From: Planctomycetota bacterium
GTDB taxonomy: Bacteria; Planctomycetota; UBA1135; GCA-002686595
Direction of reading: 5' to 3'
DNA: 64,000 bases
NCBI GenBank assembly: GCA_020638875.1
Contig: JACKHS010000018.1
Coordinates: 1 to 64,000 of the forward strand
The position numbers and the translations under genes were made by a program. Positions 16,001-24,859 of the stretch are shown here, piece by piece (the first letter of the stretch is position 1; every line of letters begins with the position of its first letter). The notes beneath the pieces were generated by a model that worked only from the letters and a program-made list of their open reading frames with translations, had not been told where the DNA came from and ran no database searches.

Positions 16001-18549
16001 ATGACGCGCCGCGAGCTCGAGCCCCTGCCCATCGACGCCGTGCTGCCCGAGCTGCTCGGCGCGCTCAGCGGGCCCAACGCGCTTGCGCGCGCCCACCGGC
16101 GCGGGCAAGACCACGCGCGTGCCGGCGGCGCTGCTCGACAGCGCGCCTGACGGCCAGGTCTGGCTGCTCGAGCCCTGCCGCGTCGCCGCGCGCCGGCCGC
16201 GCGGCGCATCGCCGGCGAGCGGCGCGGCGCTCGGCGGCGAGGTCGGCTACCGCGTGCGCTTCGACGACCGCACGTCGCGCGCGACGCGCCTGATCGCGAT
16301 GACCGAGGGCGTCTTCCTGCGCCGCGTGCAGCAGGATCCCTTCCTCGAGGGCGTGCGCGCCGTGGTGTTCGACGAGTTCCACGAGCGCGGCCTCGACGCC
16401 GACCTCGCGCTGGCGCTCGCGCGGCGCGTGCAGCGCGAGGCGCGCGACGACCTGCGCCTCGTGGTGATGTCGGCGACGCTCGACCCCGCGCCGCTCGCGC
16501 GCTTCCTCGACGCGCCGCTGGTCGAGAGCGCCGGGCGGCTCCACCCCGTCGAGGTGCGCTGGCTCGAGCCGCACGAGCGGCCGAGCGCGGCGCGCGGCTG
16601 GAAGAGCTGGTGCGCCGCGGGGTGCTGCGCGCGCTGCGCGAGTCGCCGGGCGACGTGCTCGCCTTCCTGCCCGGTGTCGGCGAGATCCGGCGCGCGCGCG
16701 ACCTGCTGGCCCGCGAGAGCGCGTTGACGGGCATGCGCCTCGTCGAGCTCTTCGGCGACCAGGACCCGCGCGAGCAGGACGCGGTGCTGCGTCCGGGCGG
16801 CGGCCGCAAGGTCGTGCTCGCCACGAACGTCGCCGAGACGTCGCTCACGATCCCGGGCGTCACCGCGGTCGTCGACAGCGGCCTCGCGCGGCGCATGAGC
16901 CACGACCCGGGCCTCGGCCTCGACCGCCTCGAGCTGGCGCCGATCGCGCGCGCGGCCGCGGACCAGCGCGCCGGACGCGCCGGGCGCGAGGCGCCGGGGC
17001 TCTGCCTGCGCCTGTGGACGGCGGCCGACGAGCGCGGGCGGGCCGCCGAGGAGGTGCCCGAGATCCGTCGCCTCGACCTCGCGCGCGTCGTGCTCGAGGT
17101 GTGCGCCTTCGGCGAGCCCGACCCGGCGCGCTTCGCGTGGTTCGAGGTGCCGCCGGCGGCGAGCCTGGCGCGCGCGCGCGCGTGTTGCTCGCGCTCGGCG
17201 CGCTGGAGCCCGCGGGCGGCGACGCGCTGCGCGTGACCGAGCTCGGCCGCCGGCTGGTGGAGCTGCCGCTCGCGCCGCGCCTCGGTCGGCTCGTGTTGGC
17301 CGGCGCCCGGCGCGGCGTCGCGCGCGAAGCGGCCGCGTGCGCCGCGCTGCTCTCCGAACGCCCGCCGTTCCGCCGCGAGGTCGGCGCGCGCGACGAGCGC
17401 CACGGCGCGCACGAGTCCGACCTGCTCGATGCGGTCTACGCGCTCGAGGCTTCGAGGAGACGGCGCCACTCACAGCGTCTGCGGCGAGCTGCTGCGCGGG
17501 CCCGCGCAGGCGTCCTGCGCGTGCGCGACGCGCTGCTGGGCGGCCTGCGCGACGAGGTGCGCGTCGACGCGCTCGCCGCGCGCGATGACGCCACGCGCCA
17601 CGCGCTGTTGCGGCCTTCCCCGACCGCCTCGGCGCCAGCGCGCGCCGGGCGACGCGCGCGCCGTGATGGCCGGCGGCGCGGCGTGCGCCTCGCGCCTGAG
17701 TGCGGCGGCGCCGCGGAGCTGTTCGTGGCGTCGACCTCGACGCCGGCGGGCCGAGAGCCTGGCGCTCGGCCAGCGCGGTCGAGCGCGCGTGGCTCGACGA
17801 GCGCGAGGTCGTGCGCGCGCGCGTCGCGAGCTTCGACGCGCAGGTCGCGCGCGTCACGACGCGCGAGCTGGTCACGTGGCGCGAGCTCGTGCTCGAGGAG
17901 CGCGAGCTGCCCACCGTGCGCGACGACGACGCCGCGCGCGCTGTTCGCCGCCGCGCGCGAGGCCCGCGCGCGCGCTCGACCCGCCGCGCCTGACGCCGCC
18001 GCGCTCCTCGCGCGCTACGCCTGCGCGCGCGAGTGGCGGCCTGAGCTCGACTGGCCGGTCCGCCGGAGGCGCTGGTGCTCGGCGCGCTCGAGGACCTGTG
18101 CACCGGTCGCGCCAGCTTCGAGGAGCTGCGCTGCGCGCCGCTCGCCGACGCTGCGCGCGCGCCTCGGCTGGGAGCGCTGCGCGCGCTCGACGAGACCGCG
18201 CCCGAGCGGCTGCGGTGCCCAGCGGCTCGCGCATCGCGCTCGCGTACGAACCCGGCCGCCCGCCGGTGCTCGCCGCGCGCCTGCAGGAGCTGTTCGGCTG
18301 CGCGAGACGCCGCGCGTCGCGCAGGGTCGCGTGAAGGTGCTGCTGCACCTGTGCGCGCCGAACATGCGCCCGCAGCAGGTCACCGACGACCTGAGAGCTT
18401 CTGGAGCACGACCTATCCGGTGGTGCGCAAGGAGCTCCGCCGGCGCTACCCTGCACGCCTGGCCCGAGGATCCCTGGAGCGCGCAGGCGGTGCGCGGCGT
18501 TCCGCGGCGCAAGGACGGACCCGGACCCTCACGCGGAGGAACGACATGA
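16001..18549 (+). pseudogene. hrpB: ATP-dependent helicase HrpB, interrupted by many frameshifts (probably assembly errors)
   Basis: An HrpB-type DEAH-box RNA helicase is spread over all three forward frames. Its parts appear in the right order: an N-terminal MTRRELEPLPIDAVLPELL, Walker A APTGAGKTTRVP, DEFHER and SAT motifs, VLATNVAETSLTIPGV and QRAGRAGR, then the HrpB C-terminal domain with LHLCAPNMRPQQVTDDL and TTYPVVRKELRRRYP. At least seven changes of frame are needed, the first near 16080 between the first Leu-rich segment and Walker A. Conserved motifs are otherwise intact, so the gene is more likely intact in the organism and damaged by sequencing indels than truly decayed. Its stop overlaps the next ATG (ATGA). 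Confidence 0.8.
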
Positions 18550-19292
18550 ACGCTCTGGCCCTCGTCACCGGAACCACGCGCGGCATCGGTCGCGCGGTCG
18601 CCGACGCGCTGCTCGCCGCAGGGTGGGACGTCGTCGGCATCGCGCGCGGCGACGCGCCGCCCGCGCTCGCGGACGCGGGCGCTACGCGCACGTGCGCTGC
18701 GACCTCGCGCGCGTGGACGCGCTGGCGAGCGAGCTCGAGCCGCGCCTCGCCGCGTGCTGGGCGCGCCGCGACTACGCGCGCCTCGGGCTGGTGAACAACG
18801 CGGCGGTGCTCGGGCCGGTGGGCCTCGTGCCCGACCTCGACCCTGTGGTCTTCGTGCGCGCGCTCGCGCTGAACGTCGTGCCCCGCGTGGCTTGCGGGCG
18901 CGGCGCTCCAGCTCGCCGGCGCGCGGCCGCTGCGCGTGGTCGACCTGTCCCGGGCGCTGCGCAGAACGCGTACCAGGCTGGGCCGCGTACTGCGCGTCGA
19001 AGGCCGGGCTGCGATGGTCGCGCGGCGGCGGCGCTCGAGGTCGAGGAGGCGCAGAGCCTCGCCGGCCGCGACGCGTGCTGGTTCTCCTACGCGCCGCACG
19101 TCGTCGCCACCGACATGCAGGCCGAGATCGCGCGATCGATCCGGCCGACTTCCGCGGCGCGCGCGCTTCGACGCACTCTACGCCGAGGGCCGGCTGGTCG
19201 ACCCGCGCGGCCCGGCGCGCGAGATCGCGGCGTGGCTCGCGCGCGACGACGTGCCGCGCCACGCGAGCGCGCGCTTCGAGCCGCCGAGTTGA
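18546..19292 (+). pseudogene. Short-chain dehydrogenase/reductase, frameshifted
   Basis: The SDR hallmarks are all present but in different frames. The cofactor loop TGTTRGIGRAVADAL is at the start. NNAAVLGPVG follows near the middle, then VVDLS with YCASK as the catalytic Tyr and Lys. The end is FRGARAF.ALYAEGRLVDPRGPAREIAAWLA. Three or more indels are needed to join them. The length once repaired, about 245-250 residues, is normal for the family. The substrate is unknown. It overlaps the hrpB stop by ATGA, so the two genes were probably co-translated. The clean motifs argue for assembly error. Confidence 0.75.
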
Positions 19293-19318
19293 GCGCAGCG
19301 CGCCGCGCCGAACGCGCG

Positions 19319-19348
19319 CGGGCCGCTCCTCGCGCGAGGAACGGCCCG
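19319..19348. terminator. Terminator-like hairpin between convergent genes
   Basis: CGGGCCG pairs with CGGCCCG around an inner TCCTCG/CGAGGA palindrome. It lies between the ends of the SDR and Cys-domain genes. Confidence 0.5.
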
Positions 19349-19372
19349 TCGTGCGAGACGCGCGAGGCGCGC

Positions 19373-20116
19373 TCAGAGCGTGAAGGTCACCTGCAGGCCC
19401 TGCGTCAGGTTGAAGCTCGCGCCGCAGGGCGAGCCGACCGGGTCGCGGTACCAGCCCTGGAAGTAGCGCGTGGTGCCCACGCCCCACGCGTGCGCGCCGG
19501 CGAGCCCGGTCGGCCAGCTGGCCTGCCCGGACGCGTTCGGGGACTGCACGCCGTGACGCAGCACCGCGCCGCCCGCGCAACGCAGGCCGTCGCCGAAGAG
19601 CACGCCATTGCCGCCGTTGTTGGCCAGCGAGCCCGAGAAGAGCAGCACCGGCTGGTTCGGCAGGAGCTGCGTCGCGGAGAGCTGCAGGTCGTCGCTGGTG
19701 ATGCTGTCGGAGCCCGCGGCGTCGAGGCGACCGCCGAGGCCCGAGGAGTTCTGACAGCCTTCGCCGGCGGTGCTGCCGTTGCCGCACGGGCACGGCGTGC
19801 CGCTGCCGTCGCCGTAGCAGTAGGTCGTCCAGGTCTGCGACTGGCACGAGGTGATGCTGGAGACCGCGATGCAGCCGTTGCCCTGCAGGCAGATCGTGAA
19901 GCAGCCCGTGTCGAGGTCGCCCTGCACGCGCGCCGTGTCGCCGAGCTGGTGACCGCCGTAGGTGTCGAGCAGGTACATCTGCCCGTCACCCGTCTGGAAG
20001 AACATCGGGCAGGTGACGCCCTGCACGAAGGTGCCGCACTGGTCGAACGGGGACTGAGCGCTGGCGGGCAGCGCCGCGGCGCAGGCGGCCGCGAGGGTGA
20101 GGAGGAGGCGTCGCAT
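19373..20116 (-). CDS. Secreted protein with planctomycete Cys-rich C-terminal domain
   Basis: A 247-residue exported protein. The signal peptide (MRRLLLTLAAACAAALPASA) is followed by about 75 residues with several Cys pairs. A C-terminal domain of about 150 residues then begins YCYGDGSGTPCPCGN, with GEGCQNSSG, LLPNQPVLLFSG, FGDGLRCAGG and WYRDPVGSPCG further on. The same domain ends three other proteins in this window. It is the shortest of the four and lacks a lectin domain. The domain may mediate surface attachment or sorting; that is inference from its constant C-terminal place on different exported proteins. Confidence 0.78.
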   Translation of the reverse strand: MRRLLLTLAAACAAALPASAQSPFDQCGTFVQGVTCPMFFQTGDGQMYLLDTYGGHQLGDTARVQGDLDTGCFTICLQGNGCIAVSSITSCQSQTWTTYCYGDGSGTPCPCGNGSTAGEGCQNSSGLGGRLDAAGSDSITSDDLQLSATQLLPNQPVLLFSGSLANNGGNGVLFGDGLRCAGGAVLRHGVQSPNASGQASWPTGLAGAHAWGVGTTRYFQGWYRDPVGSPCGASFNLTQGLQVTFTL

Positions 20117-20289
20117 GGGAGGCAGGCGCGCGAGGCGCGTCGAGTCGAGGGGACGGCCGGGCGGCCGCCGTGGCGGCGGCGCGTTCCCGGCGGCCTGAGC
20201 CCACCGTACGCGGCGCCACGGCGTTGTGCGGAAGTTTCCTGGAAACTTCTACCTCCCTCACCCGAGCTGGAACCGGACCCGCCGCGCAG

Positions 20290-20295
20290 TACCCT
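20290..20295 (+). promoter_or_regulatory. Putative leaderless -10 element of the GIY-YIG gene
   Basis: TACCCT ends 6 nt before the GTG. The same hexamer precedes the lipoprotein gene at 3921. Confidence 0.4.
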
Positions 20296-20301
20296 CTGCG
20301 C

Positions 20302-20684
20302 GTGTCCTGGCTCGTCTACGTGCTCCTCTCCGCCCGCGACGGCCGCACCTACGTCGGCGTGGCGCTCGACGTCGAGCGCCGCCTGGCCCAGCACAACGGC
20401 GCGCTCCCCGGCGGCGCGCGCGCTCGACCCGCGGCGGCCGTCCGTGGGTGCTCGGCGCGACGCACGGGCCGTACCCCGACCGCGGCGCCGCGCAGCAGGT
20501 CGAGTTCCGCCTCAAGCGCGAGCGCGGCCTGGCTCGCCTGGGTTGGGCCGACGTCACGCCGCCCGCCGGCGCGCGGGACGAGCCCGCGCGTCGCGCGCCG
20601 CGCGAGGTCGTCGCCTCCGCGGAGCAACTCGCGCGCGCTCCGCGCGTGCGCCGCGGCGTCGAAGCCCCTCTGCGCGTCAAATAG
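20302..20684 (+). pseudogene. GIY-YIG (UvrC/YhbQ-like) nuclease-domain protein, one frameshift
   Basis: The first frame encodes VSWLVYVLLSARDGRTYVGVALDVERRLAQHN, a recognisable GIY-YIG core (here VYVLL...TYVGVA..DVERRLAQHN). The C-terminal part, TRGGRPWVLGATHGPYPDRG followed by QQVEFRLKRERGLARLGW, continues in another frame. They join near 20421-20435. Repaired, the protein has about 127 residues, slightly longer than YhbQ-like proteins. Such domains cut DNA or occur as stand-alone proteins of unclear role. The break sits in a GC repeat and is likely a sequencing indel. Confidence 0.72.
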
Positions 20685-20685
20685 T

Positions 20686-20715
20686 CTCGGGGTCCGCCGT
20701 AACGCGGGCCCCGAG
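20686..20715 (+). terminator. Terminator-like hairpin after the GIY-YIG gene
   Basis: CTCGGGGTCCGC pairs with GCGGGCCCCGAG (12 bp, one G-T) with a 6-nt loop, one base after the stop codon. It is followed by TTCGC without a long T-tract. Confidence 0.5.
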
Positions 20716-20741
20716 TTCGCTGCAACCCCAGGACGACTCCC

Positions 20742-21110
20742 ATGCTGCACCCCGCCCCCTCGCGCCCCCTGCTCGGCGCTCTGCTCGGCCTCGCCCTCCT
20801 GTGCCCCGCCTGCCTGATCGGCTCCGATCGCGACATCGACACGACCGGTGTCTACGTCAGCGACCAGTCGCTCGCCAAGGTGCGGCCGGGCCAGTCCTCC
20901 GACTACGTCCTCGAGCTGCTCGGCGAGCCGTCGCGGCGCGTGATGAGCGGCGAGGAGGGCGTCGAGGTCTGGCGCTACTCCTACTCGAAGGAGGTGCGCG
21001 ACGAGACCCACGTCTTCCTGATCATCAACTCGGAGTCGACCACGCGTAGCGACTCGACGGTCTACGTCGAGTTCCAGGACGGCGTGGTGACCAAGACCTG
21101 GCGCGACTAG
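20742..21110 (+). CDS. BamE/SmpA-like small lipoprotein
   Basis: A 122-residue lipoprotein with a signal peptide ending LLCPAC, so the Cys near residue 24 is probably lipidated. The mature part reads LAKVRPGQSSDYVLELLGEP followed by VWRYSYS and VYVEFQDGVVTKTW. This resembles the two-helix plus three-strand fold of BamE/SmpA-OmlA proteins, which attach to the BamA outer-membrane assembly machine. Direct homology to BamE is uncertain, since many lipoproteins share this fold. It has its own strong hairpins on both sides and no obvious operon partners. Confidence 0.68.
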   Translation: MLHPAPSRPLLGALLGLALLCPACLIGSDRDIDTTGVYVSDQSLAKVRPGQSSDYVLELLGEPSRRVMSGEEGVEVWRYSYSKEVRDETHVFLIINSESTTRSDSTVYVEFQDGVVTKTWRD

Positions 21111-21126
21111 CCCGAACTCACGACGC

Positions 21127-21167
21127 CGCGCGGGGCGGCCGGAGGCGCACTCCGGCCGCCCCGCGCG
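21127..21167. terminator. 17-bp perfect bidirectional terminator-like hairpin
   Basis: A perfect 17-bp stem with a 7-nt loop lies between the stop codons of the BamE-like gene and the convergent ATP-grasp gene. It has no T-tract on either side. Confidence 0.6.
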
Positions 21168-21170
21168 CGT

Positions 21171-22030
21171 TCACTCGGCCGGCGCGCGCCAACCGAGCGT
21201 GTAGCGCGCGTTGACCTCGCTGCGCGGCTGCCAGGCTTCCGCGCCGTCGAGGCGGTAGCGGTAGGCGTCCACGCCGAAGGGGCCGAAGTAGCCCGCGCGC
21301 GCCAGCGCCTCCCCCACCCGGCGCGCCTCGCGCTCCAACGCGTCCGCGACGGACGGCGCGAGCTCGCCCGGCGCCAGCGCGCGCGACGCGCGCCACGCGC
21401 CGTGCGCGTCGCACTCGAGGCGGCGCGGCGGCCCGAGGCGGCACGCACCGTCCTCCGCGACCCGGCCGTGCACCGCGCACTCCTCGAGCACCTCCACGAA
21501 GGGCTCGAGCTGCACGCCGCCCTGGCGCAGCGAGGCCTCGAGCCAGGCGCGCTCGGCCGCGTCGCGCGCGCCGCGCCGCAGCTTGCGCCGACCGCGCCTG
21601 GCCACGCCGAAGGCGCGCTTCGCCAGCCAGTCGCGCGGGCCTGCGGGGTCGGCGAGCGCGCCGCGAGCAGCGGCTCGAGCGTGGTCGCGTGCAGCGCGTG
21701 CGGCAGCGTCTGGCCGAGCGCGGCGCAGAAGGCGCGGTCGTTCACGGCGCGCAGCACGTCGACGGGCGGCGCGGCCTCGAGCGCCGCCCCGCCGCGCGGC
21801 GCGCGCGCGGCCGGCGTCGGGCACCAGGCGCGGCCGACGAGCTCGCACGCTGCGGGCGCGGGCAGCGCGTCCTCGCCGAGCACGAGGTCGCCCGCGGCGA
21901 GCACGCCGCGCGCCGCCGCGCGGTGCGCCGCCACGAAGCGCAGCACGTCGCGCGTCGGCGCGTAGCGACCGCGCGCGGCGAGCTCGTACTCCGCGTCGAG
22001 GTTCAGGTCCCAGACGCAGACGCGCGCCAC
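21171..22030 (-). pseudogene. ATP-grasp-family ligase-like protein, one frameshift
   Basis: An ATP-grasp-like protein of about 285 residues split over two frames. The N-terminal part begins VARVCVWDLNLDAEYELAARGRY and ends LEPLLAARS. The C-terminal part continues with DWLAKRAFGVARRGRRKL, a plausible ATP-binding Lys, then FVEVLEECAVHGRV and YFGPFGVDAYRY. The join is near 21660. The substrate is unknown; ATP-grasp enzymes usually ligate a carboxylate to an amine or thiol. The GTG start lies 28 nt inside the end of the DUF455 gene, so the two are tightly coupled. I infer that they act together. Confidence 0.62.
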
Positions 22031-22807
22031 GCCTCGAGCTCCTCCACGAAGGCCTCGTCGAACCCCGCCGCGCAGCGCGCCGCGCGCGCGAGCTCGGGGC
22101 CGCGCAGCACCAGCGGCGTCAGCGGCGCGGGCAGGCTCGCGCGCCAGCGCGCGAAGTCGAGCCCGCCGGTCCACGCGCGGAACCACTGCACGGCGAAGCG
22201 CACGTGCTCCTGCTCCTCGACGCCGATGAGCCGCTGTACCGCGGCGGACTCACCGTCGCCGGCGTCCGCGAGGTGGCGCGCCCAGCGCTCGGCGTGGTCG
22301 AGGTTCGCACCCTCCAGCCCCAGGCCCATCAGCGCGACGAACTCGAGCGGCGTCGCGCAGCTCGGGAAGCGCTCCCAGAACCAGTCGCGCACCGGGTACG
22401 CGCCGAAGCGCGAGCCGAGCGCGACGAGGCGCGCGACGAGCAGGTTCAGGTGGCGCAACTCGTCGAGGCACAGGCGCACCAACCCGCGGCGGAAGGCCTC
22501 GGGCGCGTCGGGGAAGGCGAGCAGCGCCCACGCGAAGAGCTCGGCCGCCTGCAGCTCGTGGTGCGCGAAGGTGTGCAGCAGGCGCGCGCGCGCCTCGGCC
22601 GCACGAGCGCGCCGGGCGCGGCGCCTTTTGCGCGCGCGCGCGCGCACCTCCAGCTCGGGCGGGCGCCCTGGCGCGACGAGGCGCAGCGGCGCGACGTCTG
22701 CCGCGAACGCCGCGGGCGGCGGCGGCGGCGCGAGCTTGGCTGCGAGCGTGCGCGCGCTCGACGAGGTCGAGCGCCCACGCCTCGAGCGTGCCGGCCGGCG
22801 GCCTCAT
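22003..22807 (-). pseudogene. DUF455 ferritin-like protein, one frameshift near the N-terminus
   Basis: The main part matches the DUF455 ferritin-like family. LLHTFAHHELQAAELFAWAL is the typical HHELQAxEL helix, followed by CLDELRHLNLLVARL, FWERFP and GVEEQEHVRF. The Glu and His residues on these helices could bind a di-iron centre. The N-terminus, MRPPAGTLEAWALDLVERA, reads in another frame and joins near 22755, where a GCGCGC run has probably lost or gained bases. The activity is unknown, possibly an oxidase or oxygenase. Its ATG overlaps the SUI1-like stop (ATGA), and its 3' end overlaps the ATP-grasp gene. Confidence 0.72.
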
Positions 22808-23216
22808 GCGTTGCCGCGCACGACGCGCTGCGCGCCGCGCGCCTCGAGCCAGCTCGCGACGCGCTCGACCAGCGCGCCCTGCACGACGAGCTCGTCGCCC
22901 TCGACGCGCGCGCCCGCGCCGAGCGCTTTGCGCAGCTCGCGCGCCAGCGCCTCGCGCTCGGCCTCCGCGCCGCCCAGGCCGGCGATGCACGTCACGGTCT
23001 TGCCGCCGCGGCCCTTGGCCTCCTTTGCGCACGACGAGCTTGCCCGCGAGCAGCGCCGCGACGGACTCGGACGCCGCGGCGCGGGCAGGGCGACCTCCGG
23101 CGGGCGCGGCGCGGGCGCGGGCGCCTCGCCCCTGCCGCCCGCGAGCGCGCGGAAGGGGTTGTGGGTCAGCGCGCCGCCGGGAGAGGTCGGGCGCGCTCCT
23201 CGCGCTTCTTCGCCAT
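22804..23216 (-). pseudogene. SUI1/YciH-type translation factor, several frameshifts
   Basis: The C-terminal 63 residues begin VTCIAGLGGAEAEREALA and end VASWLEARGAQRVVRGNA, a clear SUI1 (eIF1/YciH) domain. The preceding segment, LLAGKLVVRK followed by AKGRGGKT, is in another frame because of an extra A in a short A run. The first part, MAKKREERARP, is in a third frame. Joined, the protein is about 137 residues, the usual length of YciH. It is thought to influence initiation fidelity. It is the first gene of a three-gene overlapping set with DUF455 and ATP-grasp. Confidence 0.72.
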
Positions 23217-23294
23217 GGCGACCATCATCGGTCCGGGGCGCGGGCGTCGAGGCGCGAGCTTGCGCGCTCCGCCGGCGACGACGACCATGCCGCC

Positions 23295-23475
23295 GTGGAC
23301 GCCCCCGACCCGAACTGCCTGCGCTGCCGCCACCACTACGTGACGTACGTCGCGCCGCGGCCGCACGGGTGCCGGGTCTACGGGCTCGAGTCGCGCGAGC
23401 TGCCGGCGCAAGGTGGTGCGCGCGAGCTCGGGCGAGCCCTGCCGCGCCTTCGAGGAGCGCCTGCCGCGGCCATGA
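23295..23475 (+). pseudogene. Small Cys-rich conserved protein, one frameshift
   Basis: About 60 residues with the pattern NCLRCRHHYVTY, then PHGCRVYGLESRELP, then, in another frame, KVVRASSGEPCRAF. This matches a family of small proteins with a CxxCxH...YGC...GFKSxxxPS..V...SGxPC layout, probably metal-binding, of no known function. The break is near 23405. The GTG start is the only reasonable one. Its stop overlaps the ATG of the SpoU-type methylase in ATGA. Confidence 0.55.
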
Positions 23476-24263
23476 GCGGCGACGCGTGGCGGCGGCGCGC
23501 GGCCGAGCTCGCGCAGTGCGAGAGCGCCGGCGGACGGCGCGCGCTGGGCGGCTACTCGATCGAGGGTCTGCGCCTGGTCGAGCGCGCGCTGCGCGCCGGC
23601 GTCGCGCTCGAGTGGGTGCTCGCCGCGCGCTCGCTCGTCGAGCGCGCGCGGCCGCGCGAGCGCGAGCTCCTCGACGCGCTGGCTGCGGCCGACGTGCTGC
23701 TGCACCTCGCGCCTGACGCCGAGCTCGCGCGCCTGGTCGCCGGGCGCAGCTACGGCGCGCTCCTGGGCTTCGTGCGCGCGGCGCCCGAGCTGCCGCTCGC
23801 CGCGCCGCGCGGCGACGAGCTGTGGGTCGCGGTGCACGACGCGGAGGATCCGGGCAACGTCGGCGCGCTGGTGCGCACTGCGCACGCGGCCGGCGCTGCC
23901 GGGCTGGTGGCGCTCGGCGCGAGCGAGCCGTGGCATCCCAAGGCCGTGCGCACCTCGATGGGCAGCGCGTTCCGCCTGCCGCTGTTGCGCCGCGCCGACC
24001 CGGCGGCGTTCCTGGCCGAGGCGCGCGCCGCCGGCCTCGCGTCGGTGGCGGCCCTCGCGCGCGGCGGCGCGCCGCTGGAAGCGTTCGCGCGCCCGGCAGC
24101 GCCGCTCGTGCTGTGGCTGGGCAGCGAGGCCTTCGGGCTGCCGGCGGCGCTCGCCGCGTCGCTCGAACACCGCGTCAGCATCCGCCAGGGCGCCGACGTC
24201 GACTCCTACAGCCTCAACGCCGCGGCGGCGATCCTGTGCCACGCGCTCGCGCCGCGCGGTTAG
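23472..24263 (+). CDS. SpoU/TrmH-family RNA 2'-O-methyltransferase
   Basis: A 263-residue SPOUT-class methylase. The N-terminal half (SIEGLRLVERALRAGVALEW) is the substrate-binding domain. The SAM-binding trefoil knot carries HDAEDPGNVGALVRTAHAAG, SMGSAFRLPL and WLGSEAFGLP, with IRQGADVDSYSLNAAAAILC at the C-terminus. These are SpoU motifs 1 to 3. It methylates ribose in tRNA or rRNA; which nucleotide cannot be read from sequence. The ATG overlaps the small Cys-protein stop. It is the first intact gene after the indel-rich stretch. Confidence 0.88.
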   Translation: MSGDAWRRRAAELAQCESAGGRRALGGYSIEGLRLVERALRAGVALEWVLAARSLVERARPRERELLDALAAADVLLHLAPDAELARLVAGRSYGALLGFVRAAPELPLAAPRGDELWVAVHDAEDPGNVGALVRTAHAAGAAGLVALGASEPWHPKAVRTSMGSAFRLPLLRRADPAAFLAEARAAGLASVAALARGGAPLEAFARPAAPLVLWLGSEAFGLPAALAASLEHRVSIRQGADVDSYSLNAAAAILCHALAPRG

Positions 24264-24330
24264 CCGCGCGCCCGCTGTCCCGCTCCGCGGGCACGCCGCG
24301 GGACCTCCGAACGCTCTCCGCGAAAACGTC

Positions 24331-24364
24331 GAGCGCCCGCCGTCCACGGGGACGGCGGGCGCTC
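24331..24364 (-). terminator. Terminator of fdxA
   Basis: A 15-bp perfect stem with a 4-nt loop; on the minus strand it is followed after three bases by TTTT. It fits an intrinsic terminator after fdxA. Confidence 0.7.
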
Positions 24365-24387
24365 GCGCGAGGCTTCGAGGCCAGAGG

Positions 24388-24720
24388 TCAGGCCGGGTTC
24401 TCGTTCCGGTACTGCTTCTTGTCCTCGACCTCCTTGAACTCGTCGGCGCCGTCCATGGCGTCCTTCTTCTCGGTGATCTCCGGCCAGATCTCGGCCATCT
24501 TCGCGTTGTAGTCGACGTAGTCCGCCCACTTCTCGGGCAGGTCGTCCTCGCTGAAGATCGCCTCGGTCGGGCACTCGGGCACGCACGCGCCGCAGTCGAT
24601 GCACTCGTCGGGGTTGATCACGAGCGTGTTCTCGCCCTCGCGGAAGCAATCCACGGGGCACACGTCCACGCAGTCCGTGTACTTACACTTGATGCAGGGT
24701 TCGGCGACGATGTAGGCCAC
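24388..24720 (-). CDS. fdxA: Seven-iron ferredoxin FdxA
   Basis: A 110-residue ferredoxin carrying one [3Fe-4S] and one [4Fe-4S] cluster. The N-terminal half reads CIKCKYTDCVDVCPVDCF and later DECIDCGACVPECPTEAI, the Azotobacter FdI-type arrangement. The C-terminal 50 residues are the usual acidic, helical extension. It transfers single electrons in the cytoplasm. The GTG start is supported by AAGGAG seven nt upstream, one of the few clear Shine-Dalgarno sites in the window. It has its own terminator. Confidence 0.95.
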   Translation of the reverse strand: MAYIVAEPCIKCKYTDCVDVCPVDCFREGENTLVINPDECIDCGACVPECPTEAIFSEDDLPEKWADYVDYNAKMAEIWPEITEKKDAMDGADEFKEVEDKKQYRNENPA

Positions 24721-24727
24721 TGGTTCG

Positions 24728-24733
24728 CTCCTT
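24728..24733 (-). promoter_or_regulatory. Ribosome binding site of fdxA
   Basis: AAGGAG, 7 nt before the GTG start; it decides that start. Confidence 0.7.
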
Positions 24734-24826
24734 GGTATCGCGGATCGAGGGGGGTCGCGGGTCGGGGGCCGTTCAGGCGGGGGGAGATCCTAGAGCCTCG
24801 CCCCGCCGTCGACCACCCGGCGCCGG

Positions 24827-24854
24827 AAAAAGCGGCGGGATCCCGACCCGCCGC
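24827..24854 (-). terminator. Intrinsic terminator of the M28 peptidase gene
   Basis: On the minus strand GCGGCGGG pairs with CCCGCCGC around a 7-nt loop and runs directly into TTTTT. It is the most classical terminator in the window. Confidence 0.85.
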
Positions 24855-24859
24855 GCGGG

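Noticed and set aside
16001..19292. Programmed ribosomal frameshifting in hrpB and SDR
   Set aside because: Too many shifts in both directions, no slippery heptamers and unrelated neighbouring genes affected as well; sequencing error is simpler.
19373..20116. Possible fibronectin-binding or toxin domain
   Set aside because: The Cys pattern belongs to the family shared by the other three exported proteins; no toxin or known adhesin motif is present.
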